Origin: Rhodospirillaceae bacterium UBA1479
GTDB taxonomy: Bacteria; Pseudomonadota; Alphaproteobacteria; Rhodospirillales; Casp-alpha2
Assembly (NCBI GenBank): GCA_002325375.1
Contig: DCRZ01000010.1
Coordinates: 62,001-126,000, forward strand
Direction: 5' to 3'
DNA length: 64,000 nt
In this document: positions 1 to 8,873 of the stretch, piece by piece
How positions within the stretch are numbered: position 1 is the stretch's first letter
Layout of the letters: the number at the start of each line of letters is the position of its first letter
Program-made: the position numbers and the translations under genes
The notes under the pieces: model-generated
Database searches by the model: none
Seen by the model: the letters and a program-made list of their open reading frames with translations, nothing else
Told to the model about the DNA's origin: nothing

Positions 1-1968
1 GATGGCCTCGGCCGAACCGTGCACGTCCGCCTTGATGACCAGCGGCACGGTCTGGGCTTCGCCTTCCTGAATTTTCTCGAACATCTGCTCGAGGGTGCCG
101 CGGCCACCGGCCGCCGCCTGCTTGTTGCGTTCCTGACGCTGACGGAATTCCGTGACCTCGCGGGCGCGGGATTCGGAATCGACGACGACGAAATCGTCGC
201 CCGCCTGCGGCGTGCCGTTGAGGCCCAGGATTTCGACCGGCACGGAAGGTCCGGCTTCGTCGAGCTGTTCGCCATGGGCATTTGACATGGCGCGCACCCG
301 GCCCCATTCGGAGCCGGCGATGAAGATTTCACCGACCTTGAGCGTGCCGCGCTGGATCAGCACCGTGGCGACCGAGCCCTTGCCCTGTTCCATGCGGGCT
401 TCGACGATCACGCCTTCGGCGGCATGGTTCGGGTTGGCCTTGAGGTCGAGCAGTTCGGCCTGCAGGACAATCGCTTCTTCCAGCTTGTCCAGATTGGTCT
501 TCTTCAGGGCCGAGACCTCGATGGACAGCACGTCGCCGCCCATTTCCTCGACCTGAACGTTGTGCTGCAGCAGTTCCGTGCGCACCCGGCTGGGGTCCGC
601 ACCGGCAACGTCGATCTTGTTGATGGCGACGATGATCGGCACGCCCGCGGCCTTCGCGTGGTGGATGGCCTCGATGGTCTGCGGCATGACACCATCGTCG
701 GCGGCGACGCAAAGCACCACGATATCCGTGACCTGCGCGCCGCGCGCACGCATTTCGGTGAACGCGGCGTGACCCGGGGTGTCGATGAACGAAATCTTCG
801 CCCCCGACGGGGTCGTCACCTGATAGGCGCCGATGTGCTGCGTGATGCCGCCGGCTTCGCCGCCGGCCACGTCGGTCGCGCGCAGCGCGTCGAGCAGCGA
901 CGTCTTGCCATGATCGACATGGCCCATGACGGTGACCACCGGGGCGCGGGACGTCAGATCCTTGGGATCGTCCTGGTCGCGGCGCAGACCCTGTTCCACG
1001 TCGGACTCGGAGACGCGGCGGATGCGGTGACCGAATTCCTCGACCACCAGTTCCGCCGTATCGGCGTCGATCGTCTGGGTGATGGTGGCCATGACGCCCA
1101 TCTTCATGAGCGCCTTGACCACGTCGGCACCCCGTTCAGCCATGCGGTTGGCCAGTTCCTGAACGGTAATGGCTTCGGGAACAACGACTTCACGCACGAC
1201 CTTGGCACCTTCCTGCAGCAGCTCACGCTGCTTTTGTTTTTCACGTTCGCGGGCGCGCCGGACCGAGGCAATGGACCGCTGGCGCTCTTCCTCGCCCTCA
1301 AGCGCGTCGGAGATCGTCAGCTTGCCGCGGCGGCGTTCGTTGTAACCCCGCGTGGGTGCGGCGCGGCGAACTTCGGCCGGGCCCTTCTTGCCGCGGCTCT
1401 TGCTGCGGGGGCCGTCGTCGTCGTCCTCTTGGCGGGGCGCCGCCGGGCGCGGGCGGGCGGGACGCCCATCCTCGCCGGGAACCGGTGCCGGCGCCACATC
1501 GGCCGGCGCGGGGGCCGGGGCCGGGGCGGCGGACTTGGCCGGTTCGGCCACGGGTTCTTCGACCGGCTCCGGCTCCGGTTCCGGTTCGGCGCGAACGACC
1601 GGCGTCGGGCCGAGCGGACGGGCCGGCGCGGCTGCGGGGGCCTCGTCCTTGGTCTGCTGTGCTGTTTCCAGGGCCTTCTGACGGGCCTGGAGTTCCTGAT
1701 CCGTAAGATCGCGGACCGACGCATCGCCGTCGTCATCGTGCTGGGCGTCGCCGGCGCCCGCCGGGCGCGCGTCGTCCTTGGCCGTCGCGATGGTGCGGCT
1801 CTTCTTGACCTCGACGGTGACCATCTTGGACCGCCCGTGGGAGAAGTTCTGGCGCGTCTGGCGCTTTTCCACGGTCTTGTTCAGCGTCAGCTTTCCGCCG
1901 CCGCCGCCCAGGCCCAGCTTGCCGCTGCCGCCCTTGTCCGCCTTGTCTTTTTCAGTCGTCTCAGCCAT
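1..1968 (-). CDS. infB: Translation initiation factor IF-2, C-terminal part cut by the window edge
   Basis: Translational GTPase that places initiator tRNA on the 30S subunit and promotes subunit joining. The first 656 residues are present; the rest lies beyond base 1. The N-terminus starts MAETTEKDKADKG, followed by a long Ala/Pro/Glu/Arg-rich linker (about residues 60-230), an IF2_N region, and the G domain from about residue 345 with GHVDHGKTSLLDALR (G1), DTPGH (G3) and NKID (G4). The start ATG at 1968 lies 60 bases after the stop of ylxR, so it is the last gene seen of a rimP-nusA-ylxR-infB operon. The low-complexity N-terminal linker is usual for alphaproteobacterial IF-2. Identification is secure. 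Confidence 0.97.
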   Translation of the reverse strand, partial: MAETTEKDKADKGGSGKLGLGGGGGKLTLNKTVEKRQTRQNFSHGRSKMVTVEVKKSRTIATAKDDARPAGAGDAQHDDDGDASVRDLTDQELQARQKALETAQQTKDEAPAAAPARPLGPTPVVRAEPEPEPEPVEEPVAEPAKSAAPAPAPAPADVAPAPVPGEDGRPARPRPAAPRQEDDDDGPRSKSRGKKGPAEVRRAAPTRGYNERRRGKLTISDALEGEEERQRSIASVRRAREREKQKQRELLQEGAKVVREVVVPEAITVQELANRMAERGADVVKALMKMGVMATITQTIDADTAELVVEEFGHRIRRVSESDVEQGLRRDQDDPKDLTSRAPVVTVMGHVDHGKTSLLDALRATDVAGGEAGGITQHIGAYQVTTPSGAKISFIDTPGHAAFTEMRARGAQVTDIVVLCVAADDGVMPQTIEAIHHAKAAGVPIIVAINKIDVAGADPSRVRTELLQHNVQVEEMGGDVLSIEVSALKKTNLDKLEEAIVLQAELLDLKANPNHAAEGVIVEARMEQGKGSVATVLIQRGTLKVGEIFIAGSEWGRVRAMSNAHGEQLDEAGPSVPVEILGLNGTPQAGDDFVVVDSESRAREVTEFRQRQERNKQAAAGGRGTLEQMFEKIQEGEAQTVPLVIKADVHGSAEAI

Positions 1969-1993
1969 CAATACCTTCCGATCGGCACAGTCC

Positions 1994-2016
1994 GGAGCCC
2001 CGGATTTTCGGGCTCC
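1994..2016 (-). promoter_or_regulatory. Small hairpin between ylxR and infB
   Basis: GGAGCCC (1994-2000) and GGGCTCC (2010-2016) form a perfect 7-bp stem with a 9-base loop in the 60-base spacer between ylxR and infB. No T-run follows on the minus strand, so this is more likely an RNA-processing or translation-modulating element than a terminator. The function is inferred only from its position. Confidence 0.4.
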
Positions 2017-2028
2017 AATGAACCCGGC

Positions 2029-2685
2029 CTATTCCTGCGAGGGAGAAGTCTTTCCGGCCGGGGCGCCCTCGCGAAACCCCAAAAGCCGGTTTTGTTCGAA
2101 GACCAGGCGATCCGCCAAGCCACCGGATGCAACCGCCGCGTGGACCACATGGTCCCGGCCCAGCGCGCGGCCCAATTCGGCTGCGTCCAGGACCGTGAAT
2201 TGCGTCAGTCCCGGCGCCAGGGCCCGCAGCTTGGACTTTCCGTCCTCGCTGCCGTCCCGGGCCGCAACCAACAGACCGCGTTTGGCTGTCCTCAGCCAGG
2301 CGTCGGTCTTTTCAAACCCGGCGACAACCCGGCCCGCCCGGCGCGCCAAACCCAGCGCATCCATGCAGCGGCGGACCATCTGCGCCTCGATATCGTCCGC
2401 CAACCGGGGCGGAACGGTGACCTTGCGCTTGGCCGCCTTGGCGAAATGGTTCTTTTCGCTGGCTGTATTTACCACATCGCGGCGGGCACTCAACCATATT
2501 CCCCGCCCGGGCAGGTTGCCGGCCAGGTCCGGAACGATGCAGTCGTCGGGGCCGACGACGAAACGGATGAGTTCCGAGACAGGCTTTTTTTCCCCGGTGA
2601 CGGCACACCGGCGGACAGGCCCGCCGTCCTCATCGGACGCCGGGGCCATATCGTCTTCCGCGTGGGTTTGCCGTCCACCGGTCAT
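2029..2685 (-). CDS. ylxR: YlxR/RnpM family RNA-binding protein with an L7Ae-like C-terminal half
   Basis: Protein of 218 aa encoded between nusA and infB, the classic position of ylxR. The N-terminal half (about residues 25-100) is the YlxR/DUF448 domain: RRCAVTGEKKP near its start, then GNLPGRGIWLSARRDVV. The C-terminal half (about 110-200), with ALGLARRAGRVVAGF, resembles the L7Ae/YlxQ ribosomal-protein fold; the fusion of the two is common in alphaproteobacteria. In Firmicutes RnpM binds RNase P RNA; the role here is inferred to be RNA binding. The start ATG at 2685 falls 55 bases after the nusA stop. An upstream in-frame extension would run into nusA and is unlikely. Confidence 0.88.
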   Translation of the reverse strand: MTGGRQTHAEDDMAPASDEDGGPVRRCAVTGEKKPVSELIRFVVGPDDCIVPDLAGNLPGRGIWLSARRDVVNTASEKNHFAKAAKRKVTVPPRLADDIEAQMVRRCMDALGLARRAGRVVAGFEKTDAWLRTAKRGLLVAARDGSEDGKSKLRALAPGLTQFTVLDAAELGRALGRDHVVHAAVASGGLADRLVFEQNRLLGFREGAPAGKTSPSQE

Positions 2686-2740
2686 GCCTGTCTCCGGTTC
2701 TAACTCATCGTGCCGTCTCGCCGTGCACCGCAATCGGCCC

Positions 2741-4339
2741 CTAGGACGCCTGCGGCGCGTCGCCGCTTTCGTCCGCGGAGGCTTCCGCACCCGCGTCGCC
2801 CTCGGCCGCCTCTTCGTCGGCGAACCAATGGGCGCGGGCGGCCATGATGATCTGGTTGGCGGCATCAAGCGTCATCGTGCCCTGGGGGGCGATTTCCAGA
2901 AGCTCGTCACCGGCCAGGTCGCCCAGATCGTCGCGGCTTTTCACGCCGTTCTCGCCCAGCGCCACCATCAGTTCGTTGGTGATGCCTTCGATTTCGATCA
3001 GGTCGTCCTCGACGCCCAGTTCACGGCGCCGCGCATCGAACTCGGCATCGCGGGTTTCCAGGTAGGTCTGGGCCCGGGTCTGCAGTTCGCTGGCCACGTC
3101 CTCATCGAAGCCTTCGATGTCGGTCAGGTCCTCGATCTGCACGAAGGCCACTTCCTCGACCTTGGAAAAGCCTTCGGTGACCAGCAGGTGGGCGATCACG
3201 TCGTCGACGTCCAGGGCCTCCACGAACAGGGCGGAACGGGCGCGGAATTCCTCGTTGCGGCGTTCCGATTCCTCGGCTTCCGTGAAGATGTCGATATCCC
3301 AGCCCGACAGCTGCGAGGCCAGGCGCACGTTCTGGCCGCGCCGGCCGATGGCCAGCGACAGCTGATCGTCGGGCACCACGACTTCGATGCGGTGGGCGTC
3401 CTGGTCCATGACGACCTTGGATACCTCGGCCGGGGCCAGGGCGTTGACGATGAAGGCGGCCTCGTCCGGCGACCACTGGATGATGTCGATCTTTTCACCC
3501 TGCAATTCGCCGACCACGGCCTGCACGCGCGAACCGCGCATGCCGATGCAGGGGCCGACGGGATCGATGGAGCTGTCGTGCGACTGCACGGCGATCTTGG
3601 CGCGCGAACCCGGATCGCGGGCCACGGATTTGATTTCGATGATGCCGTCGTAGATTTCCGGCACTTCCTGCTTGAACAGGGCCGCCATGAACTGCGGATG
3701 CGTGCGCGACAGGAAGATCTGCGGTCCGCGGGTTTCCTCGCGCACGTCCATGATATAGGCACGCACCCGGTCGCCGTTGGAGAAATGCTCGCGCGGGATC
3801 GATTCATCCCGGCGCAAAAGCGCCTCGGCGCGGCCCAGATCGACGATCACGTTGCCGTATTCGATGCGCTTGACCAGGCCGTTGACGACCTCGCCGATGC
3901 GGTCCTGGTATTCCTCGTACTGGCGCTTGCGCTCGGCCTCGCGGACCTTCTGGACGATGACCTGCTTGGCGGTCTGGGCGGCGATGCGCCCGAAGTCTAT
4001 GGGCGGCAGGGGATCGATCAGGAATTCGCCGACCACCGCGTCGGCCTTGCGCTGCTTGGCCTGTTCCAGGGTCAGCTGGGTGATTTCGTTCTCGACGGCC
4101 TCGGCGTTTTCGACGACTTCCAGGAAGCGGGCCAGGGTGATCGCGCCCGACACCCGGTCGATGACCGCGCGGATGTCGTGTTCATGCCCGTATTTGGAGC
4201 GCCCGGCCTTCTGGATCGCCTGTTCCATGGCTTCCAGGACCTCGTCCCGCTCAATGCCCTTGTCACGGGCGGCCTGATCGGCGGCGGCCAGCAGTTCCGG
4301 GCGGGCGTGGACGGCTTCGTTTTGCATGACGTCGCTCAT
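2741..4339 (-). CDS. nusA: Transcription termination/antitermination factor NusA
   Basis: Protein of 532 aa that binds RNA polymerase and nascent RNA and controls pausing, termination and antitermination. Visible domains are the N-terminal RNAP-binding region (1-130), S1 domain (about 135-200, RIEYGNVIVDLGRAEALL), two KH domains (about 230-345, with DPVGPCIGMRGSRVQAV and LAIGRRGQNVRLASQL) and C-terminal acidic helix-hairpin-helix repeats (about 370-510) of the gammaproteobacterial/alphaproteobacterial type. AAGGAA lies 8 bases before the ATG. It follows rimP by 50 bases in one operon. In other bacteria NusA autoregulates this operon, which fits the terminator in the rimP leader. Confidence 0.97.
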   Translation of the reverse strand: MSDVMQNEAVHARPELLAAADQAARDKGIERDEVLEAMEQAIQKAGRSKYGHEHDIRAVIDRVSGAITLARFLEVVENAEAVENEITQLTLEQAKQRKADAVVGEFLIDPLPPIDFGRIAAQTAKQVIVQKVREAERKRQYEEYQDRIGEVVNGLVKRIEYGNVIVDLGRAEALLRRDESIPREHFSNGDRVRAYIMDVREETRGPQIFLSRTHPQFMAALFKQEVPEIYDGIIEIKSVARDPGSRAKIAVQSHDSSIDPVGPCIGMRGSRVQAVVGELQGEKIDIIQWSPDEAAFIVNALAPAEVSKVVMDQDAHRIEVVVPDDQLSLAIGRRGQNVRLASQLSGWDIDIFTEAEESERRNEEFRARSALFVEALDVDDVIAHLLVTEGFSKVEEVAFVQIEDLTDIEGFDEDVASELQTRAQTYLETRDAEFDARRRELGVEDDLIEIEGITNELMVALGENGVKSRDDLGDLAGDELLEIAPQGTMTLDAANQIIMAARAHWFADEEAAEGDAGAEASADESGDAPQAS

Positions 4340-4389
4340 TTCCGATGTTCCTTCAAACTCACAAAAAAGTCGGTTTCCGGCGGGACGGC

Positions 4390-4878
4390 CTATCCGTCCG
4401 CCTGCTGATGGGCCGCGATCAATTCATCGGTCATCAGCAGTTTTGATTTCTGAATGTCGGCGAAGGGCAGGCGAACCTCGCCTTCCGTCACGTCCATCAC
4501 CACGTCCGTGCCGTCGACGCCGAGCAGGCGGCCGGAAAACCGGCGCCGGCCCTCGACGGGGACGTCCATTTCAACGCGCGCATCGAACCCGGCGTAGCGG
4601 GCGAAATCGGCCAGCTTGACCAGCGGCCGGTCGATGCCGGGCGATGAGACCTCAAGCACATAGTGATCGTCGATCGGGTCTTCCACATCCAAAAGCGCCG
4701 ACACGGTGCGCGAGATGACCGCGCAATGATCGACGTTCATGGCCGATCCGTCCTTGGGTTCGGCCATGACCTGCAGCTTCTTGTTGCGCTGGCCGGACAC
4801 CAGGACGCGGACAAGCTCGAAGCCCAAATCCTCGATGGCCGGGCGGATGATCTCGGCGATGCGTTGTTCCAAGGTCAC
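4390..4878 (-). CDS. rimP: Ribosome maturation factor RimP
   Basis: Protein of 162 aa needed for 30S subunit assembly and first gene of the rimP-nusA-ylxR-infB operon. Typical features are the N-terminal IIRPAIEDLGFELVRV, the central VLEVSSPGIDRPL signature and a C-terminal SH3-like barrel. The GTG at 4878 is chosen because the protein then starts at VTLEQRIAEI, the usual RimP N-terminus and length. An in-frame ATG at 5001 would add 41 residues that look unlike RimP and whose codons contain the leader hairpin and terminator, so it is rejected. AGGAA lies about 10 bases before the GTG. Confidence 0.93.
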   Translation of the reverse strand: MTLEQRIAEIIRPAIEDLGFELVRVLVSGQRNKKLQVMAEPKDGSAMNVDHCAVISRTVSALLDVEDPIDDHYVLEVSSPGIDRPLVKLADFARYAGFDARVEMDVPVEGRRRFSGRLLGVDGTDVVMDVTEGEVRLPFADIQKSKLLMTDELIAAHQQADG

Positions 4879-4934
4879 GTGGTCGGGGTTCCTATCGTCC
4901 GCGGCCCGGTCGGCGGCCGCGAAGCACCTGGTAC

Positions 4935-4966
4935 AAAAAACACAAAAGGCGGGCCACCGGCCCGCC
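4935..4966 (-). terminator. Intrinsic terminator or attenuator in the rimP leader
   Basis: On the minus strand, GGCGGGCC (4966-4959) pairs perfectly with GGCCCGCC (4955-4948) across a 3-base loop and is followed by TTTTGTGTTTTTT. It lies after trmB but also downstream of the predicted rimP promoter, about 60 bases before the RimP GTG. It can therefore end trmB transcripts, attenuate the rimP-nusA-infB operon, or both. Confidence 0.85.
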
Positions 4967-4997
4967 CCATCAATTCCGTTATCGGACTTAACGAAGC

Positions 4998-5020
4998 GCA
5001 TTTCCTTAAACGTGAAATGC
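4998..5020 (-). promoter_or_regulatory. Leader hairpin upstream of the rimP terminator
   Basis: GCATTTC (4998-5004) and GAAATGC (5014-5020) form a 7-bp stem with a 9-base loop near the expected transcript start. It is the first of two hairpins in the rimP leader and may be part of an attenuation switch; that role is inferred. Confidence 0.45.
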
Positions 5021-5026
5021 GGGCCC

Positions 5027-5055
5027 TATATAGTCCCAAATCGCCCGCAAGACAA
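5027..5055 (-). promoter_or_regulatory. Predicted sigma-70 type promoter for rimP-nusA-ylxR-infB
   Basis: On the minus strand TTGTCT (5055-5050) is followed after exactly 17 bases by TATATA (5032-5027). It sits in the trmB-rimP gap and would give a leader of about 140 bases containing a hairpin and an intrinsic terminator. Prediction is by consensus and spacing only. Confidence 0.6.
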
Positions 5056-5078
5056 GCCTCGCGGTGATTTTCCGCGCC

Positions 5079-5765
5079 TTACCCGCCCCGGCGGCGGAAC
5101 TCCAGATAGACCCGGTGCGGGCCGGCCAGGCCCTTTTCCTCGTAGCGGGTGGGATATCCGTCGGCCCAGCGGATGCGCCAATCCTCGGGCCCGCGCGCCG
5201 TCCATTCGAATTCTGGATGGTTGGCCGCCAAACCTAAGGCCCAGCGGGCATGACCCATATGGTCGGTCGCGAAGCGGAACAGGCCGCCGGGTGCGAGGAT
5301 GCGGGCCAATTGATCCAGGGTTTCCCGCTGCACGAAGCGGCGGTTCCAATGGCGTTTCTTGGGCCAGGGGTCGGAATAAAGCAGATAAACGCGGTCGATC
5401 GACCCGGGCGCGAGGCGCGGCAACAATTGGCGCGCGTCGTCATCATGCAGGCGGATATTGTCCAGCGACCGGTCGGTAATCTGGGCGAGCAGGGTCGCCA
5501 CGCCGTTGACGAAAGGCTCGCAGCCGATGAAGCCGATGTCGGGATGGGCCTGGGCCTGATCGGCCAGGTGTTCACCGGCGCCGAAGCCGATTTCCATCCA
5601 ATAGGCGGATTTTTCACCATCGAACAGGCCGGCCGGATCGAGCGGCCCGCCGCCCGCCGGCACCCGCAGGGTCGGCAGCAGGTCGGCGACCAGGGCGCTA
5701 CGGCCGGGGCGGAGCTTCTTGCCCCGCCGCCGGCCGTAAAACCGTGGTTGTTCCTCAGGATTCAT
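5079..5765 (-). CDS. trmB: tRNA (guanine-N7-)-methyltransferase TrmB
   Basis: SAM-dependent enzyme that makes m7G46 in the tRNA variable loop. The 228-aa protein has the N-terminal RFYGRRRGKKLRP patch, the SAM-binding EIGFGAGEHL motif (about residue 58), and the TrmB signature YSDPWPKKRHWNRRFVQ (about 130-146). Length and motifs are complete. It lies 48 bases downstream of metK in the same direction and may be cotranscribed with it; metK supplies the methyl donor. A strong terminator follows about 110 bases after the stop. Confidence 0.96.
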   Translation of the reverse strand: MNPEEQPRFYGRRRGKKLRPGRSALVADLLPTLRVPAGGGPLDPAGLFDGEKSAYWMEIGFGAGEHLADQAQAHPDIGFIGCEPFVNGVATLLAQITDRSLDNIRLHDDDARQLLPRLAPGSIDRVYLLYSDPWPKKRHWNRRFVQRETLDQLARILAPGGLFRFATDHMGHARWALGLAANHPEFEWTARGPEDWRIRWADGYPTRYEEKGLAGPHRVYLEFRRRGG

Positions 5766-5814
5766 ATCCGTCGCCCTCGAAAGGCCGCGCCCGGCGACGG
5801 CAGTCGCCCTGAAC

Positions 5815-7023
5815 TTAGGCCCCGAAGGCCGCTTTCAGGCCGTCGACCAGGTCGGTCTTTTCCCAGGAAAAGCCGCCGTCGGCATCCGGTTTGCGGCCGA
5901 AGTGACCGTAGGCCGAGGTGCGGGCGTAGATCGGCTTGTTCAGTTCCAGATGCTCGCGGATGCCGCGCGGGCTGAGGTTGACCATTTCCTGCAGCTTGGC
6001 GGAAATCTGCTCCTCGGCGACGCGACCCGTTCCCTGCGTATCGACATAGACCGACAGCGGCTTGGACACGCCGATGGCGTAGGCCAGCTGAATAACGCAT
6101 TTGTCGGCCAGGCCGGCGGCGACCACGTTCTTCGCCAGATAGCGCGCCCCGTAGGCGGCCGAGCGGTCGACCTTGGTCGGATCCTTGCCGGAGAAGGCGC
6201 CACCGCCGTGGGGCGCTGCCCCGCCGTAGGTGTCGACGATGATCTTGCGCCCCGTCAGGCCGACGTCGCCGTCGGGCCCGCCGATGACGAAACGGCCGGT
6301 CGGGTTGACGTACAGTTCCTCGTCGTCACACATCCAGCCCTCGGGCAGGACGCTTTCCACGAAGGGACGGACCATTTCGCGGACTTCGTCCGTGGTCAGG
6401 TTTTCCGTGTGCTGGGTCGAGACGACGACCGAGGTCGCGCGCACGGGCTTGCCGTTTTCGTACTGCAACGTGACCTGGCTTTTGGAATCGGGCAGCAGAC
6501 CCGGCGTCTTGCCGGCATGGCGCGCATCGGCCATTTTCTTCAGGATCTGGTGCGAGAAATGGATCGGCGCCGGCATCAGTTCTTCGGTTTCCGTGCAGGC
6601 GAAACCGAACATGATGCCCTGGTCGCCGGCACCCTCGTCCTTGTTGCCGGCGGAATCGACGCCAACGGCGATGTCGGCGGACTGGCCGTGCAAGTAGACC
6701 TGAACCTTGGCGCTTTCCCAGTGGAAGCCTTCCTGTTCGTAGCCGATGTCCTTCACGCAGTCGCGCGCGATCTTTTCGATCAGCGCGGCGTCGGCGTCGC
6801 CGTTGGCATCGAACATCGGGCCACGCCCGTCGTCGCCGCAGCGGCCTTCGCCGCCGACGATGATGCGGTTGGTCGTGGTGAAGGTTTCGCAGCCGAGACG
6901 GCAGTTCAGGGGGTCGCGGCGGATGAATTCGTCGAGCACCGCATCGGAAATGCGGTCGGACACCTTATCGGGGTGGCCTTCGGAAACGGATTCGGACGTA
7001 AACAGATAGTTGGATAGAGTCAC
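5815..7023 (-). CDS. metK: S-adenosylmethionine synthetase
   Basis: Makes S-adenosylmethionine from methionine and ATP in the cytoplasm. The 402-aa protein begins MTLSNYLFTSESVSEGHPDK, with the ATP-site histidine in GHPDK, and contains the catalytic-loop hexapeptide GAGDQG (about 131-136), the second signature GGGAFSGKDPTKVDRSAAY, and a normal C-terminus. The start is a GTG at 7023 with GGAGG 8 bases upstream. The 197-base gap before it contains no structure recognised as a SAM-responsive riboswitch. Possibly cotranscribed with trmB. Confidence 0.97.
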   Translation of the reverse strand: MTLSNYLFTSESVSEGHPDKVSDRISDAVLDEFIRRDPLNCRLGCETFTTTNRIIVGGEGRCGDDGRGPMFDANGDADAALIEKIARDCVKDIGYEQEGFHWESAKVQVYLHGQSADIAVGVDSAGNKDEGAGDQGIMFGFACTETEELMPAPIHFSHQILKKMADARHAGKTPGLLPDSKSQVTLQYENGKPVRATSVVVSTQHTENLTTDEVREMVRPFVESVLPEGWMCDDEELYVNPTGRFVIGGPDGDVGLTGRKIIVDTYGGAAPHGGGAFSGKDPTKVDRSAAYGARYLAKNVVAAGLADKCVIQLAYAIGVSKPLSVYVDTQGTGRVAEEQISAKLQEMVNLSPRGIREHLELNKPIYARTSAYGHFGRKPDADGGFSWEKTDLVDGLKAAFGA

Positions 7024-7220
7024 GGGTGTAGCCTCCGGTAACGTCGTTTACAGATGTAGGACTATGAGGACGAAACGTGCGGGGGCGACGCTCGTCCGCT
7101 TAGCGCGTTGTTTTTCGTGGCGGCAAACGGTCCAAATACGCCACGCCCGGACCGCGTGTGCCCGGGCCGCCGTTTGTGCCAGCCTTGCGGGTCCGCGTCA
7201 AGGTGATATTGGCGGAAACC

Positions 7221-8873
7221 CTAGGCTGCGGAGGGAGATTCACCCGTTTCGTCCCGGCGTTGAACCAGATATCCAAGGGCCGCGAACAGGCCCGCCAGGA
7301 CCAGCGCCAGGGCGTTTCCGATTCGGGAAAACAGGGTTCTGGCCTCGATCGGTTCGGGCAGGCCGGCGTCGATCGCACCGGCCTGGCCAAGGCCCAGGGC
7401 GGCGACCGTGCGGCCCCAGGGATCGATCACGGCCGAGATGCCCGTGTTGGCGACGCGGACCAGGGGCAGGCCTTCCTCGACACTGCGCAGGCGGGCCGCG
7501 GCGAGATGCTGATAGGGGCCGGGCGAGACCCCGAACCAGGCGTCGTTGGTGATGTTCAACAACCAGCGCGCGCGGGGGCCATCGACGTTTTCGCCGGCGG
7601 GCGGCAACACCGCATGGGGGAAGATCACCTCGTAACAGATGAGCGGCGAAAACGGCGGCAGGCCCTTGACCTCAAGCACCCGGGGGCCGGGGCCGGGCGT
7701 AAAATTGCCGCGTCCCTGGGTGATCTTGAGGAAGCCCAGCCAGTCCTGAAACGGCACGTATTCGCCGAACGGCACCAGATGCTGCTTGTCATAGGTCAGG
7801 GCGACGCGGCCCGAGGCCTCGATCACATAAAGGCTGTTGTACACCCGGGGCGGGCCGCCGGGCGCGTCCTCGATACGCAGCGAGCCGGTCAGCAGGGCGC
7901 CGGCGACGGGTGTGGCGTGGGACAACGCGCGCAGCAGCACCGGTTCGCGCCCCAGCACGTAGGGCACCGCCGTTTCGGCCCAAATGACATGGGTCGGCTC
8001 GGGGGCCGGTTCCCGGTCCTGCAGCGCCGTCGGCTCGCCGTTCAGACCCTTGGGGTTGAGGCTCAATTCGATCTGCCGGGTGACATGGCCTGCCCGCAGG
8101 CCCGCTCGCCATTTGTCCGCCTGGGCGATGTTGGGTTGCACCAGACGCAGATGAACGCCCGGGGCGAACGCCGTCTCCGCCCCGGCGAGACGCCATTGGC
8201 CGCCGCCCCATACGCCCGCAAGGAAAGCCGCCGCGAAGGCGGTTGCCAGCCACGGCCGCCGCCCCGCCCCGGCAAGAGACGCCGGGGCCGCCGCGGCCCA
8301 GACCGTGACCAGGCTGAGACCAAACGCACCGAACATCGACGCCGGCTGGATCATCGCGTCGGCGAAGGTCCAGACCGTGCCCATCAGGTTCCAGGGAAAG
8401 CCCGTGAACAGCCAGCCGCGCAGCCATTCCGTGCCCGTCCAGACCCCGGCCAGGATCAGCGCGTCGCCGCCGCCGGGGGCCGTGCCCGTGCGGCGCAGCC
8501 GGTGCAGAAGCCCCGCCGCCAGGGCCGGAAACAGACCGAGCACGGCCGCGAAACCGAGCACGGCGATGGGGATCAGCCAGCCGTGGCGGGCCAGATCGAT
8601 GGTCAGGGAATGAGAAATCCAGAACGTGCCGGCCGCCGCATGACCGGCGCCGAACCACCAGCCGTCGGCGAGCGCCCCCCGGAAACGCCGGCGCGACGCG
8701 ACCAGCCAGATCAGGCCGACGAAGGCGGGCACCAAAAGGAAGACCAGATGAAGCGGCGGCAGCGCCCCCGCCGCCAGCACGCCGAGCGCCGCGGCGAGGC
8801 CCCGCCGCCGCCAACCCGTCAGGCCCGAGGCAAGATCACGCAGGCGCCGTGCCCCCGTCAGGGCCGCGGTCAT
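7221..8873 (-). CDS. lnt: Apolipoprotein N-acyltransferase
   Basis: Inner-membrane enzyme that adds the third acyl chain to the N-terminal cysteine of lipoproteins. The 550-aa protein has several N-terminal membrane helices (about 25-220) and a periplasmic nitrilase domain (about 240-510). The catalytic Glu-Lys-Cys triad can be placed at E300 (VIWAETAVP), K363 (YDKQHLVPFGEY) and C413 (LICYEVIFP). Its start overlaps the stop of corC by four bases (ATGA), so the two are translationally coupled in the miaB-phoH-ybeY-corC-lnt order, the usual arrangement in proteobacteria. Confidence 0.96.
   Translation of the reverse strand: MTAALTGARRLRDLASGLTGWRRRGLAAALGVLAAGALPPLHLVFLLVPAFVGLIWLVASRRRFRGALADGWWFGAGHAAAGTFWISHSLTIDLARHGWLIPIAVLGFAAVLGLFPALAAGLLHRLRRTGTAPGGGDALILAGVWTGTEWLRGWLFTGFPWNLMGTVWTFADAMIQPASMFGAFGLSLVTVWAAAAPASLAGAGRRPWLATAFAAAFLAGVWGGGQWRLAGAETAFAPGVHLRLVQPNIAQADKWRAGLRAGHVTRQIELSLNPKGLNGEPTALQDREPAPEPTHVIWAETAVPYVLGREPVLLRALSHATPVAGALLTGSLRIEDAPGGPPRVYNSLYVIEASGRVALTYDKQHLVPFGEYVPFQDWLGFLKITQGRGNFTPGPGPRVLEVKGLPPFSPLICYEVIFPHAVLPPAGENVDGPRARWLLNITNDAWFGVSPGPYQHLAAARLRSVEEGLPLVRVANTGISAVIDPWGRTVAALGLGQAGAIDAGLPEPIEARTLFSRIGNALALVLAGLFAALGYLVQRRDETGESPSAA

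Noticed and set aside
424..2703. 759-codon plus-strand open frame opposite infB and ylxR
   Set aside because: It is the antisense shadow of GC-rich genes; the minus strand encodes IF-2 with all GTPase motifs, and the plus product has no known domain.
1778..4408. 876-codon plus-strand open frame opposite nusA
   Set aside because: Antisense shadow of nusA; the nusA product has S1 and KH motifs, while this one is low-complexity and Asp/His-rich.
4878..5001. Longer RimP start at ATG 5001
   Set aside because: The added 41 residues are unlike RimP, and their codons contain the leader hairpin and the intrinsic terminator.
7024..7220. SAM-sensing riboswitch before metK
   Set aside because: The gap was read for the conserved cores of known SAM riboswitches and none was recognised; only a ribosome-binding site and GC-rich sequence are seen.
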